Assembly (NCBI GenBank): GCA_963575675.1
Contig: CAUYUA010000177.1
Coordinates: 1 to 51,327 of the forward strand
Length of the DNA stretch: 51,327 nucleotides
DNA from: CAUYUA01 sp963575675
GTDB taxonomy: Bacteria > Pseudomonadota > Alphaproteobacteria > Azospirillales > Azospirillaceae
Direction: 5' to 3'
The notes below the pieces were generated by a model. The model did not search any database, was not told where the DNA came from, and saw only the letters and a program-made list of their open reading frames with translations. Position 1 is the stretch's first letter, and every line of letters begins with the position of its first letter. A program made the translations under genes and the position numbers. Below, piece after piece: positions 8,266 to 17,940 of this stretch.

Positions 8266-9540
8266 TCAATCATTGGGTTTGTTGGCGTCTTTACAACGTG
8301 AACCGGGAAAGAGCAGCGTAACGACGGTTCCTTGTCCTACGGTTGAGTCGATTCTTACTTTTCCTCCATGAAGAAAAGCAAAGCGCTGTACGATGGGCAA
8401 TCCAAGCCCAATGCCGTCAAAACGACGCTCCAGCGAGGAATCGCCTTGGGTGAAAGGGTCAAAAATTCGCGCCAAAATTTCAGGAGCTATTCCTGGACCG
8501 TGATCAATAATGCGAATTGCCACGGCGGAATTGTCGCCCTCAATCGGCGCCGCCAACGCGCCGATTGTAATCACTCCATGAGGATAATTAAATTTAATGG
8601 CGTTTTCTAAAACATTCAGCACCATCTCGCGCAAACGCCGTTCATCGGCGAACAATACGATTTTTGATGGCGATGAAATCGAAACAGAAACATCCTTTGC
8701 GCGCGTTTTGGGATGAAGCACCATGACGCAAAACTGAATTAATTCATCGAGATCGATCTCACTTTCCTCCAAATCAATCGTGCTTGTCGCGCCGCGCGTG
8801 TATTCGAGGATTTTATTGACCATAGACAGTAAATGTCTGCCGTTTTCATTGATCAAAGAAATGAATTCCAGGTAATCAGGGTGCCCCAATGCGCCCATGG
8901 CTTGACTGCCGATGACTTCGGCGAAACCGATGATGGCGTTCAAAGGCGTGCGCAGCTCGTGGCTCATTACGGACAAGAAGTCGAGCTTGGCGCGGTGAGC
9001 GGAACGCGCCGACTCCAAAGCCACGGATAGCGCGGCGGTTCGTTCGACAACGCGACGTTCCAATTCCTGATTCTGAGCGCGCACCTGCTTATAGAGAATT
9101 CGAGTTTGCAACATGTTGCGCACGCGCTGTAATAGCTCCCACGTCACAAAGGGCTTGGTCAAGAAATCATTGGCGCCCGTCTCTAGCGCTTTTCGTCGAG
9201 TGTCCTGATCAATCTGAGCCGTCAAAACCAGAATCGGCACATAGTTATCAGCAAAAACCGGTTTCAACGCCTCAATAAGTTGAAATCCGTTCATATACGG
9301 CATACGGATATCGATCAGAAGAATATCGAAGGATATGGTTCGACATAAACGCGGCGCTTGGCGTGGGTCGGTGACGCTGTGAATATTGTGATATCCTTGC
9401 AATAACAACATCTCTCGCAATAGATCGATGTTGGTCATATTATCGTCTACAATCAAAAAGACGGCGTCTTTGATGTGCTGATCAATAATCTTTTGATCGA
9501 TGACGGACGGATTTTCAGGAGGTGAGAGATTGGTGTTCAT
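8266..9540 (-). CDS. Receiver-histidine kinase (REC-HisKA-HATPase)
   Basis: 424-aa cytoplasmic kinase. An N-terminal receiver (about residues 25-145) has acidic pair D32/D33, phospho-acceptor D77 and K129. A coiled coil (about 148-185) follows, then HisKA with H194 (SVMSHELRTPLNAI) and a HATPase domain with N-box NVLENAIKFN, G1 DHGPGIA and G2 FDGIGLGLP. No membrane segment. It is encoded 21 bp after the larger hybrid kinase and is probably in the same transcript, so its receiver is a plausible phosphorylation target of that kinase. The output is unknown because no DNA-binding regulator lies beside it. Confidence 0.9.
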   Translation of the reverse strand: MNTNLSPPENPSVIDQKIIDQHIKDAVFLIVDDNMTNIDLLREMLLLQGYHNIHSVTDPRQAPRLCRTISFDILLIDIRMPYMNGFQLIEALKPVFADNYVPILVLTAQIDQDTRRKALETGANDFLTKPFVTWELLQRVRNMLQTRILYKQVRAQNQELERRVVERTAALSVALESARSAHRAKLDFLSVMSHELRTPLNAIIGFAEVIGSQAMGALGHPDYLEFISLINENGRHLLSMVNKILEYTRGATSTIDLEESEIDLDELIQFCVMVLHPKTRAKDVSVSISSPSKIVLFADERRLREMVLNVLENAIKFNYPHGVITIGALAAPIEGDNSAVAIRIIDHGPGIAPEILARIFDPFTQGDSSLERRFDGIGLGLPIVQRFAFLHGGKVRIDSTVGQGTVVTLLFPGSRCKDANKPND

Positions 9541-9561
9541 TGGGGCATCAATAAAGAAGCG

Positions 9562-12500
9562 TCATCGACAGGAAGAGGAAGCAATGCGGCGCTCGTTCAG
9601 AATAACAGTCAACGTCTTTAGAAAAGCATCGAAATCCATTGGTTTGGGATGCCAAGCTCGAAAACCTGCGGCGATTCCGCGTTCTATGTCGGATTGACGG
9701 GCGTCGCTGCTGAGGGCAATCACTGGAATCGCGGCGACAGAAGGCGTTCGTTGCAGTGTTTCCAAAACCTGAAACCCATCGCTGCCCGAGAGTTGCACGT
9801 CAACGGCGATGATGTCGGGTTGGTGGCAAATGGCCAGTTCAATTCCGAGTTCAATCGTCGGCGCTTCTAAGATTTGCGCCTCGGGCAGGTGATCGAACAA
9901 AGCGGCCATGACCGCCATGTTGGTGGGATTGCTCTCAATACACAATAAGGAAAAACCGCCCAATTTGGCGCTGATGGATGAGAAGAAACTCGTATGCACA
10001 GAATCGAGCGCCTCGTCGTTTTCGACGGGGGGCAAATCAATCCAAAAGACGCTGCCTTGGTCGGGAACGCTGGAGAAGCCGATTTCTCCCTTCATGATCT
10101 GAACGAGACGGCGGGTTAGCGCCAAACCGATGCCCGATCCTTGAATCGCGCCGGTTTCTGCGCCTAAACGATTGAAGGGCTGGAATAATTCTTTTTGCCG
10201 ATGATAAGGAACGCCTCGTCCGGTGTCGGCGACGGAAAGCCGAACCATGCCTGACGGCGCCATGCCTGCGGATAAAATCACGCGCCCGTTCATGCGGTTG
10301 TACTTCACCGCGTTGGAGCCGAGATTGGTAAGTATTTGAATCAATCGCGTGCGGTCGGCGTAAACCGGAGACAATCGCTCAAGTGGAGGTTCGAACGAAA
10401 TGGTTAGGTTCAAATCAGCGCTCAACGACTGAAGATTGTAGTATAATTCTTCCAGTGCGGTGACGACATCGACAGGTTCAGCCAAAATTTTGATTCGTCC
10501 GACGTCGATCTTCGCTAGGTCTAGGACATCGTCGATCAATCGTAAAAGATGTTGTCCGCCTTTAATGATGTTTCCAACATAGCTCGCTTGCTTTGAAGAC
10601 GACGTGGTGTCGTAATGCAGCGCCAGAAGCTGGCTGAATCCTAAAATTGCGTTTAGCGGCGTTCGCAATTCGTGGCTCATATTGGCCAGGAATTCTGATT
10701 TTGTGCGGTTTGCGGCGTCTGCCGCCGCCATCAGCGTTCGCGCCAATTCTTCATTGGCTTTCAAACTCTGTTCGGCGGCTTTGATCTCGGAGACGTCTTG
10801 GATCGCTCCAATTATGCGAACGGGCGATCCTGCGGCGTTCAGAACCACCTCTCCACGCAACAACACCGCGCGAAGGCCGCCGTTTGGTAATTGCAACCGA
10901 AGATCGCACCGGAAGGTTTCGCTTTGTCCCAGAGCCCTCGAAATCGTGTCAAGCGCTATTCCGCGATCGTCCGGGTGGATTACTCCCAACAACGTGGTGT
11001 AGCTTGGGGTCAGAGTTTCGGGAGAAGAACCTAGAATCGCATAGACCTCGTCCGACCACGACATTTGGTCGTCATCGACATCCCATTCCCAATTTCCCAG
11101 ATGGGCGAGACGCTCCGCCGCCGTAAAGTTGGCTTGCGCATGCAACAAGTCATGTTCTTTTTGTTTGCAATCGGAAACATCGATCGCCACTTCGTTCCAA
11201 ACCGTTTTGTCATGCGGCGTTTGAAACGGCGCGGCGGCAATTTGGATCCAACGCGCGGTTTGTTCGGCGTTTTCCGTCTTCCATCCTTGGGAGTTTACAC
11301 GCACATCGAGGCGGAAACCGCGCTGAGTTCGAGTCGAGACATGCAAAGCGGACTGATAACGCTTGCGATCGTCCGGGTGTAGGCGTGTGAAAAACTGCTC
11401 TGGAGAGGCGAGGAAAGCTTCCGCCGCGCAACCAAAGAGCGATTCAACGGCGCCGCCAACATAGTCGAAACGCATCTCTCCGTCTGCCGACGTCGAACGC
11501 CGTAGAAAGACGGCATGAAGCGTTGTTGCGATAACCGTTAACATACGCTCGCGAATCGCCAAAGCGCGCTCGGCGGATTCATTGCGTTGGCCATCACGCA
11601 GGATTATGGTGAAGCTCGGTCTTCCGTCGCGCACGGAGCGCACGATGGATCCAATCACCGGAATCTCGCGTCCGTCGCGATGGAGCGCGGTTAGAACTCC
11701 GGGTTGCGCTGCGGCGGTTAACAGTTCTGCGGCTTCATCGCCTGTCGCTGTCTGTAATTTCTCAATCGAGCGAAGGAAAAACAGACGTTGTGATTCCGGG
11801 AACAGGAACGCAAACGATCGACCAATCGCTTCCGGAGGTTCATAGCCGAGCAATACATGCGCGCCGTTATTGAAGTTTGCGATCTTCTGCGAGTCGTCGA
11901 TTGTGATCACCGCCGCGAGGGTGGGATCAACGACGCCGGCGTGTGCGCTGAAGTCTCTTCTAGGCGTTGCATCCGCTTCGTTTACAGCGGCGGCGTGAGG
12001 GGAAGGGGGAAGAGGTCGAGAGACGCGCGTTATAATCTTTCCCAATAATGTCGCCATACGCGATAAGAAAACAATCTCGACGTCCAGAAAACGACGCGGC
12101 TCGCGATAAAAACAGAGAAACGCGCCGATTGCAGAGCCAAGCGAGGAAGAAAGAGAGAGCGTTTCCGATGAAGTTTGAGAAATAAGAATCGGCGCCGCCA
12201 CGCCGCTTCGAATTTGATGCTCCAGCAATAGAGCAGTGAATGCGACTCGGTTGTTTTCCAGGAAATCTTCAACGGCGATCGGAGCTGCGGTTTTTACGGC
12301 CAAAGAGGCTAAAGAATCTTGAATCAAAGGCAGCATGGCGACGCCGGCCACGCCGGAGCGCCAACCAATGCCCGCACGGGTTACAAGATGTCGTCGATCC
12401 GGCGTCAACATCACCAATTTTGCAATCTCTGCGCCCAGAGCGCGAGCGGCTAACGTCGTTGCTTGTTGCATCAGGGAAGTTACATTGTCGGAATCCGGAG

Positions 12501-12708
12501 CCGTCAATGCAAAAAGCGAGAATTCGTTTATGGCGCTTTCAAAACGTAGAAGTCGTTGTAGACTCGCAGTGTCGCTTTCCTCACCGTTTTGGTGAGTTTG
12601 AACCAGGAAGGAGTCTGAAATCGCTTGATCGATCATTCGGATCGTGTTCCGCCAAAAGCTGCGCTCTATGAGTTTACGGAGTTTACCCGGCTCGTCGAAG
12701 GTCGCCAA
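9562..12708 (-). CDS. Cytoplasmic hybrid sensor kinase, GAF-PAS-PAS-PAS-HisKA-HATPase-REC
   Basis: 1048 aa with no membrane helices. A GAF-like domain (about 60-225) is followed by three PAS regions (about 262-375, 385-515 and 525-645, the last with the NWEWDV..WSDEVY pattern of PAS_3). HisKA has H679 (ANMSHELRTPLNAILG). HATPase has NLGSNAVKYN, ADTGRGVP and GSGIGLAL. The C-terminal receiver (about 918-1035) keeps D970 and K1022, but its acidic pair is E925-S926 instead of Asp-Asp, which should weaken metal binding. The start is TTG at 12708 with no clear ribosome site; ATG at 12636 is an alternative. First gene of a two-kinase operon. Confidence 0.88.
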   Translation of the reverse strand: MATFDEPGKLRKLIERSFWRNTIRMIDQAISDSFLVQTHQNGEESDTASLQRLLRFESAINEFSLFALTAPDSDNVTSLMQQATTLAARALGAEIAKLVMLTPDRRHLVTRAGIGWRSGVAGVAMLPLIQDSLASLAVKTAAPIAVEDFLENNRVAFTALLLEHQIRSGVAAPILISQTSSETLSLSSSLGSAIGAFLCFYREPRRFLDVEIVFLSRMATLLGKIITRVSRPLPPSPHAAAVNEADATPRRDFSAHAGVVDPTLAAVITIDDSQKIANFNNGAHVLLGYEPPEAIGRSFAFLFPESQRLFFLRSIEKLQTATGDEAAELLTAAAQPGVLTALHRDGREIPVIGSIVRSVRDGRPSFTIILRDGQRNESAERALAIRERMLTVIATTLHAVFLRRSTSADGEMRFDYVGGAVESLFGCAAEAFLASPEQFFTRLHPDDRKRYQSALHVSTRTQRGFRLDVRVNSQGWKTENAEQTARWIQIAAAPFQTPHDKTVWNEVAIDVSDCKQKEHDLLHAQANFTAAERLAHLGNWEWDVDDDQMSWSDEVYAILGSSPETLTPSYTTLLGVIHPDDRGIALDTISRALGQSETFRCDLRLQLPNGGLRAVLLRGEVVLNAAGSPVRIIGAIQDVSEIKAAEQSLKANEELARTLMAAADAANRTKSEFLANMSHELRTPLNAILGFSQLLALHYDTTSSSKQASYVGNIIKGGQHLLRLIDDVLDLAKIDVGRIKILAEPVDVVTALEELYYNLQSLSADLNLTISFEPPLERLSPVYADRTRLIQILTNLGSNAVKYNRMNGRVILSAGMAPSGMVRLSVADTGRGVPYHRQKELFQPFNRLGAETGAIQGSGIGLALTRRLVQIMKGEIGFSSVPDQGSVFWIDLPPVENDEALDSVHTSFFSSISAKLGGFSLLCIESNPTNMAVMAALFDHLPEAQILEAPTIELGIELAICHQPDIIAVDVQLSGSDGFQVLETLQRTPSVAAIPVIALSSDARQSDIERGIAAGFRAWHPKPMDFDAFLKTLTVILNERRIASSSCR

Positions 12709-13053
12709 GCAGCATTTTTTCTTTATTTTCAGAAGTTCGAACGCCGAAATTACTTTTCTTTATGGGGATTATATAATATAAACTAAACGGGCGCCGAGGC
12801 CCTTCGTTTTCGTCGTCCGTTTTCGTTGCGGGAGCAAGGTTGATCGCCCTTACCGCCCTTATCGCCCTTGATCGATCGTCGGTCGTTTTTGTCGTGAAAA
12901 ATTCCAGTCGCAACTCTGTTTAATTTATATTTAGGAAATACCCGAATTTTTTTTATTTTTTGTCGTTTTGGGAGGGGTTCCCGTGAGCGGTAAGATCGGG
13001 TAAAAGCTGGAGCTTCAAGACATCTCGGATCGACGTTGTAAGGAGCGGAGGCG
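12709..13053. other. Intergenic region between the hybrid kinase and ettA
   Basis: Divergent promoter region of about 345 bp. It contains a threefold imperfect 9-bp tandem repeat at 12843-12869 (A-T/C-CGCCCTT) and an AT-rich patch at 12915-12963. AAGGAG at 13040-13045 serves ettA. No gene seen. Confidence 0.5.
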
Positions 13054-14736
13054 ATGGCCGCCTATCAGTATGTTTATGTTATGAAGGGGCTGAGCAAAAT
13101 CTACCCCGGCGGTCGTAAAGTTCTGGAGAATGTGTGGCTGTCCTTTTTGCCGGGTGCGAAAATCGGCGTTTTGGGCGTTAACGGCTCCGGTAAATCGACG
13201 CTGATGCGGATGATGGCGGGGATCGATAAGGATTTCGCCGGAGAGGCTTGGGCCGCAGAAGGCGCAACTGTCGGTTATTTGTCGCAAGAGCCGCAGCTTG
13301 ATCCCAAAAAGACGGTTCATGAGAACATAATGGTGGCTTTGGCTCCGGTGAAGGCGCTGCTCGATCGCTTTGAGCACGTCAATATGCGTCTCGGCGAGGT
13401 CGAAGACCCGGATGAAATGACCGCTTTGATTGACGAGCAGGCCGTTCTTCAAGAAAAGATCGAAGCGGCCGACGCTTGGGAGCTGGATCGGACTGTGGAA
13501 ATCGCCATGGACGCGCTGCGTTGTCCGTCAGGCGACAGCGACGTGTCGAAGCTTTCCGGCGGCGAGCGTCGCCGCGTCGCGTTGTGCAAGCTCTTGCTGG
13601 AAAAACCCGATCTTCTCTTGCTTGACGAGCCGACCAACCACCTCGACGCCGAATCCGTGGCGTGGTTGGAGCAGCATTTGAAGGATTACAAAGGCGCCGT
13701 GGTGTTGGTGACCCACGATCGCTATTTCCTCGACAATGTCACCGGTTGGATTCTAGAGCTGGATCGCGGCCAAGCCATCCCTTATCAAGGCAATTATTCG
13801 TCTTGGCTGGAGCAGAAGCAAAAGCGTTTGGAGCAGGAAAGCCGCACCGAGGTTTCGCGCCAAAAGACTCTGGCGGCGGAATTGGAGTGGATTCGGCAGA
13901 CGCCTCAAGCCCGCCGCACCAAAAGCAAAGCCCGCATCGCCGCTTACGAAACGATGTTGTCGCAAAATCGCGATCAAGCCTCGGATCAGGCTCAAATCGT
14001 TATCCCGACTCCGCCGCGTCTGGGTGGGGTGGTCATCGAAGCCGAGGGCTTGCGCAAGGGCTACGGCGAGCGGATGTTGATCGAGAATCTCAATTTCCGT
14101 CTGCCTCCCGGCGGCATCGTCGGTGTGATCGGCCCCAACGGCGCCGGAAAGACCACCTTATTCCGCATGATCGCCGGTCAGGAAAAACCCGAAGGCGGCG
14201 GATTTAAAGTCGGCGAGACCGTTGCTCTCGGCTATGTCGATCAATCTCGCGATTCGCTCAACGCCGTGAAGACCGTGTGGGAGGAAATCTCCGACGGGCT
14301 CGACATGATTGATCTCGGCAAGAAAACCATGCCTTCGCGCGCCTATGTCGCCGCTTTCAACTTCCGAGGCTCCGATCAGCAGAAAAAAGTCGGCCAGCTC
14401 TCCGGCGGCGAGCGAAACCGCGTTCATTTGGCTAAAATGTTGAAGTCCGGGGCCAATGTGCTGCTGCTCGACGAGCCCACGAATGATCTCGACGTCGATA
14501 CGTTGCGCGCCCTCGAAGACGCCTTGCTTAATTTTGCCGGTTGCGCCGTGGTCATAAGCCATGATCGCTGGTTCCTTGATCGCATCGCCACGCACATCTT
14601 GGCTTTCGAAGGCGACAGCCAAGTGATATGGTTCGAAGGCAATTATCAAGGCTATGAGGTCGAGCGGAAGCGCCGTTTGGGTGCGGACGCCGAACAACCT
14701 CATCGCATCCGCTATAAACCTTTGGTTCGTGCGTAA
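13054..14736 (+). CDS. ettA: Energy-dependent translational throttle protein EttA (ABC-F)
   Basis: ABC-F ATPase that acts on the ribosomal E site and gates early elongation by ATP/ADP ratio. It has two ABC cassettes: the first with GVNGSGKST, LSGGERRRVAL and LLDEPTNHLD, the second with GPNGAGKTT, LSGGERNRVHL and LLDEPTNDLD. The linker between them is Arg/Lys-rich. The 560-aa length is close to the E. coli protein (555), and the N-terminus (YQYVYVMKGLSKIYPGG) is typical. AAGGAGCGGAGG precedes the ATG. It stands apart from the following operon by about 140 bp. Confidence 0.95.
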   Translation: MAAYQYVYVMKGLSKIYPGGRKVLENVWLSFLPGAKIGVLGVNGSGKSTLMRMMAGIDKDFAGEAWAAEGATVGYLSQEPQLDPKKTVHENIMVALAPVKALLDRFEHVNMRLGEVEDPDEMTALIDEQAVLQEKIEAADAWELDRTVEIAMDALRCPSGDSDVSKLSGGERRRVALCKLLLEKPDLLLLDEPTNHLDAESVAWLEQHLKDYKGAVVLVTHDRYFLDNVTGWILELDRGQAIPYQGNYSSWLEQKQKRLEQESRTEVSRQKTLAAELEWIRQTPQARRTKSKARIAAYETMLSQNRDQASDQAQIVIPTPPRLGGVVIEAEGLRKGYGERMLIENLNFRLPPGGIVGVIGPNGAGKTTLFRMIAGQEKPEGGGFKVGETVALGYVDQSRDSLNAVKTVWEEISDGLDMIDLGKKTMPSRAYVAAFNFRGSDQQKKVGQLSGGERNRVHLAKMLKSGANVLLLDEPTNDLDVDTLRALEDALLNFAGCAVVISHDRWFLDRIATHILAFEGDSQVIWFEGNYQGYEVERKRRLGADAEQPHRIRYKPLVRA

Positions 14737-14796
14737 AGAGCGTCGTCAGGTAAAGGTCGGAAGATTCTCCTCCTTCGGAGCCGCTTCGCTTCAAAT

Positions 14797-14826
14797 CCGC
14801 TAAAGGCCGTAAGGCTTTTGGAAACG
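14797..14826 (-). repeat. Degenerate fragment of dispersed repeat family B
   Basis: CGCTAAAGGCCGTAAGGCTTTTGGAAAC resembles the core of the family B elements (CCGCCAAAGGCCGGGAGGCCTTTGGAAACC) at 28.8, 40.6 and 48.4 kb. It lies between ettA and the UPF0149-like gene. Only the core palindrome is recognisable. Confidence 0.4.
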
Positions 14827-14874
14827 AGAGTTCGGATTTTCCGCGGGCGTCCGAGGGAGGAGGCAAGCTTCTCT

Positions 14875-15633
14875 GTGGTTGATTTTTCTGAAGCTGACGA
14901 TGTTTATGTGCCGATCCCCACTTCTTTGGCCGGATTTTTTCTTGGGATGACCAACGACCCGCCGCTCGACGTTTCCGTTGATTCCCTGACGAAACTGGAG
15001 CAATTCCTCACCTCCGACCGGGTGCCTGACGGTTGCTTCCGTTTGCCTGAGCTGGACGGATTTCTGACCGGCGTCGTTGTCGGTCCTAAGCCGATTCCCT
15101 ATGAGGTTTGGCTGCCCTATGTTTGGGGCGACGGCGAACCCGAGTTTGTGGATAAAGATGAAGCGCGGCAGATTTTATCCACGATCATTGATCGTCATAA
15201 TGATATAATCAGCGTTCTGGAAAACGCTCCAGAACGCTATGAGCCTTTGCTGGGACGCGATCGTGAGGGGTGGGGAAGCGCCAGAGATTGGAGTCGCGGT
15301 TTTCTAGAGGCTGTGCGGTTGGCGCCCGCGTGTTGGGCGCAACTTCTCGATGGCGAAGATCAGCACTTGATCTTGCCGATCGCCATTCATTGGCCGCAAG
15401 GCGCTCTTGGCCGCCCCGGCATGAGCGCCGAGCCGGAGGTGGTGTGCGCCGCCGTGAGTCAGCTTTCCACCCTATTGCCGGCATGCGTTTTGGAAGTTCA
15501 CGCCTATTGGACCGCATGTCGAAGCTTCGAGCCGACGGAGCTGACGCTTGACGATACTTCGGTTTCGTCGAATATTCATCAGACTTCGGAGGACGATGTC
15601 GAAGTCGCGATCAATGAGGGGACTGGTGAATGA
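14875..15633 (+). CDS. UPF0149 (YecA/YgfB)-family protein
   Basis: 252 aa. The family is recognised by the LxxFLTSDRVPDGCFRLPELDGFLTGVVVGPKPI pattern and the later WSRGFLEAVRLAPACW segment. The biochemical role of this family is not well established. The start chosen is GTG at 14875, with AGGGAGGAGG 11 bases upstream; a TTG at 14818 in the same frame overlaps a repeat remnant and is less likely. The C-terminal zinc-binding SEC-C motif found on many YecA proteins is absent. Its end overlaps the next gene's start (ATGA), so the two are translationally coupled. Confidence 0.75.
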   Translation: MVDFSEADDVYVPIPTSLAGFFLGMTNDPPLDVSVDSLTKLEQFLTSDRVPDGCFRLPELDGFLTGVVVGPKPIPYEVWLPYVWGDGEPEFVDKDEARQILSTIIDRHNDIISVLENAPERYEPLLGRDREGWGSARDWSRGFLEAVRLAPACWAQLLDGEDQHLILPIAIHWPQGALGRPGMSAEPEVVCAAVSQLSTLLPACVLEVHAYWTACRSFEPTELTLDDTSVSSNIHQTSEDDVEVAINEGTGE

Positions 15634-16430
15634 GTAGGATTCTTGCGATAGGAATGGTTGCGGCGACGTTGCTCGGCGCGGCGTTCGGTTCGGCGCGCGC
15701 CGCCGAGCCCTTGGTTCTGCGGATCGCCTATGAAGATAAAGAGCAGTTTCCCAATTATCTCGGAGCCTCGACGGCCATTGATCCCGATAAGCCCGGCGTT
15801 TCCGTGGAGTTGGTCAAAATGGTCGGCGCCGCTTTGGGGCTGGAGATCAAATTAAGTCGGATGCCTTGGCCGCGTTGTCTCAGCGGGCTGCAAAAAGGCG
15901 AAGTCGATGCGATCTTCAATTCTTCTTTCAAGGAAGAGCGTTTGATCAACGGCGCTTATCCGATGAAAGACGGAAAGCTCGACTCTCATCGTCGGATCAC
16001 CACGATTTCTTATTTTCTCTATCGGCAAAAAGGCGCCGCCATTGGATGGGATGGAAAGGCTTTCGCCAATCTTACCGGCGTCATTGGCGCGCCGCTTGGT
16101 TATTCGATTGTCGGCGATCTGAACAAACTCGGCGTGAAGGTGGAGGAAACTCCCGACACTTCCGGGAACTTTAAGAAGCTGCGTCTTGGTCGTTTGGCCG
16201 GTGTCGCGGCTCAAGACGTCACCGCCGATCAAATTTTGAAAAAAGGCGGCTTTGCGGATATCGAGAAGGTCGCGCCGTCAATCTCCACGAAGGATTACTT
16301 TGTGATGATTAGTCATCCGTTCTTGGAAGCTCATCGCGACGTCGCCGAAGCCTTTTGGACCAAACTTGGTGAAATTCGCGACGCCAAAAGCGAAGAGCTG
16401 GTTCATCGTTACGCCGAACCTGTGAACTAA
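15630..16430 (+). CDS. Periplasmic solute-binding-protein-family-3-like protein
   Basis: 266 aa with a clear signal peptide (cleavage after SARA-A, near residue 24). The mature part has the two-lobe layout of amino-acid-type binding proteins (GVSVELVKMVGAALGLEIKLSRMPWPRCLSGLQKGEVDAIFN). No ABC permease or ATPase lies beside it. It may therefore be an orphan binding protein or a sensor-type periplasmic protein. It is coupled by a four-base overlap to the UPF0149-like gene. Ligand unknown. Confidence 0.8.
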   Translation: MSRILAIGMVAATLLGAAFGSARAAEPLVLRIAYEDKEQFPNYLGASTAIDPDKPGVSVELVKMVGAALGLEIKLSRMPWPRCLSGLQKGEVDAIFNSSFKEERLINGAYPMKDGKLDSHRRITTISYFLYRQKGAAIGWDGKAFANLTGVIGAPLGYSIVGDLNKLGVKVEETPDTSGNFKKLRLGRLAGVAAQDVTADQILKKGGFADIEKVAPSISTKDYFVMISHPFLEAHRDVAEAFWTKLGEIRDAKSEELVHRYAEPVN

Positions 16431-16984
16431 CTTCCGGTTGGGTTTCTTTCAAACGGTTTGTGTTTGTTGCGCCTGTTGCGGCAATGAAACAGAAAAAAAG
16501 ATCACGCAGAGAAGTTGGAATTCATGCTGATCAGTTTTGCGCGGCGTTGTAAAATCCAGTATTTGAAGAAATGTGCAGCGTTGGTGATCTTGCGGCTTTC
16601 CTTCTCTGCTTCGTGGTGTGTTGCGCCGTGTTGGGTTGTTTGGTGTTCCGAAGGTGACGTAAGGCGAAAACACGTCCTAAAAAGAGCTTGAGGGAGAAGG
16701 CCGATTCCGTAGGAAAGGGAAAAATAATGGAAAAATCATTCGGAAAGGAAATATAGTGGAAATGTTTGATGTGGCGGCTGTTGCCCGCGTTGCTTTTAGG
16801 GTGTTTGGTTCCGGGCGTCGATGAGGCGGAAAGTTTTTTGTTGTTTTATGTATTTATTTATGAAGTGGCGACGCCTGGAAGTGTTTGGCGACGCCTATTG
16901 CGTAAATTAATGGATGCATGCGACGGATCTGTGGGAGGATATGATTTGGTGTTGATGCTCTGTGGCGCGACAAAGGGGTGAACC
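16431..16984. other. Long intergenic region upstream of the chemosensory cluster
   Basis: About 550 bp without a convincing gene. Short frames, for example 16766-16981, lack a ribosome site and family resemblance. It should contain the promoter of the STAS-cheY-cheA cluster. The stretch from about 16690 to 16760 is A-rich, but I could not fix promoter elements. Confidence 0.5.
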
Positions 16985-17296
16985 GTGTCGCTGATCAAAT
17001 GGAACGAAGAAAACGGACAAGTTCGGTTGGGCGTGCCTAGCGATCTTGATCTGCCGATGGCGGCGCCGCTGGTCGATAGTTTGCGTCACGCCTTCAACGT
17101 TGGTGAGTCGGTTGTTGTTTTGGCTGACGCCGTCGAGCGTGTAAGTTCTGCCTGTATCCAGGCCCTGATCGTCGCTTCTCGTTATTCAGTCGAAAGCGGC
17201 CAAAAGTTCAAAGTTCTTTCGCCGTCCGCCTCTTTGGTCGAAGCTTGCGCCGACCTGGGTGTGGCGGACTGGTTGAAACAATGGAGCCAGACGTGA
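16985..17296 (+). CDS. STAS-domain protein (anti-anti-sigma-like), first gene of the che cluster
   Basis: 103 aa, a single STAS domain. The strand-helix pattern of SpoIIAA/RsbV is present, with VERVSSACIQALI at the place where the regulatory Ser normally sits (the FxDSSGL motif). Ser is kept but the Asp before it is replaced. The start is GTG at 16985, after GGGG. Its stop overlaps the proposed cheY start by four bases (GTGA). As a cytoplasmic switch partner it could be phosphorylated by the HATPase encoded at 25265-26077, or act within the chemosensory complex. Both are inferences. Confidence 0.78.
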   Translation: MSLIKWNEENGQVRLGVPSDLDLPMAAPLVDSLRHAFNVGESVVVLADAVERVSSACIQALIVASRYSVESGQKFKVLSPSASLVEACADLGVADWLKQWSQT

Positions 17297-17658
17297 AGAA
17301 AAAAGTTCTGACCGTCGATGATTCTCGCACCATGCGTGAGATGGTGTCGTTCACTTTGCGAGGAGCCGGATATGACGTGGTCGAGGCCAATGACGGCCAG
17401 CACGCCTTAACCGTCTTGTCCAGCAATAAAGTGGATTTGGTGATTGCCGATCTCAATATGCCGGTGATGGATGGTTTAACGCTTATCCGCAAATTGCGGG
17501 CTATGCCGAACTATCGGACTATGCCGATTCTGATGTTGACCACGGAGTCGGATGATAAAAAAAAGGCCGAAGGGCGTTCCGCCGGGGCGACCGGTTGGAT
17601 CGTGAAGCCTTTCAATCCGGATAAATTGGTCTCTGTGGTGCAGAAAGTTTGTGGTTAA
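17293..17658 (+). CDS. cheY: CheY-like response regulator
   Basis: 121 aa, receiver domain only, with acidic pair D9/D10, phospho-acceptor D53 and K105. Switch residue T83 sits in the MLTTES strand. The start is set at GTG 17293, which overlaps the STAS stop (GTGA) and has GGAG six bases upstream. An in-frame ATG at 17281 would add four residues. It lies immediately before cheA, so it is the natural phosphorylation target of that kinase. Whether it controls a motor or another output cannot be told from sequence. Confidence 0.9.
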   Translation: MKKKVLTVDDSRTMREMVSFTLRGAGYDVVEANDGQHALTVLSSNKVDLVIADLNMPVMDGLTLIRKLRAMPNYRTMPILMLTTESDDKKKAEGRSAGATGWIVKPFNPDKLVSVVQKVCG

Positions 17659-17940
17659 GAGATTGTTCTGGTCGTCTTGTCTAGAGGGGCGGTTTCTTGA
17701 TTGTTCGGAATGTGCTTCTCTTTGATTAAGAAGGCTTCCTTTATCGGGAAGACGATTGGTGCGATAAGGTTTGCGGCCGCGTTTGAGTTGTAAAGGTTCG
17801 TGTTTGGACGGGTTGTGTTGGTCTTTATCGGCGTTGGTTTCTTTTGGTTGTGTCCGGTCTTTTTCTGGTTGTGGCCGGTCTTTTTTGGTGTGTGGTTGTA
17901 ATTCAAGATCAGTCTTGGCGCTTGGCGGAGGACTCCCCCC
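17659..17940. other. cheY-cheA spacer with G/T-rich tandem repeat
   Basis: A 282-bp gap inside the cluster. An imperfect 21-bp tandem repeat, TGGTTGTGTCCGGTCTTTTTC, occurs at about 17846-17887, with a partial third unit. It could hold an internal promoter for cheA. GGAGG near 17925 is the cheA ribosome site. Confidence 0.45.

Noticed and set aside
12843..12869. Threefold 9-bp tandem repeat as a possible operator array
   Set aside because: It is short, imperfect and lies in a GC-rich patch; slippage explains it as well as regulation does.
16766..16981. 71-codon ORF just before the STAS gene
   Set aside because: It starts with no ribosome site and has no recognisable domain. It could be a membrane peptide, but the evidence is too weak.
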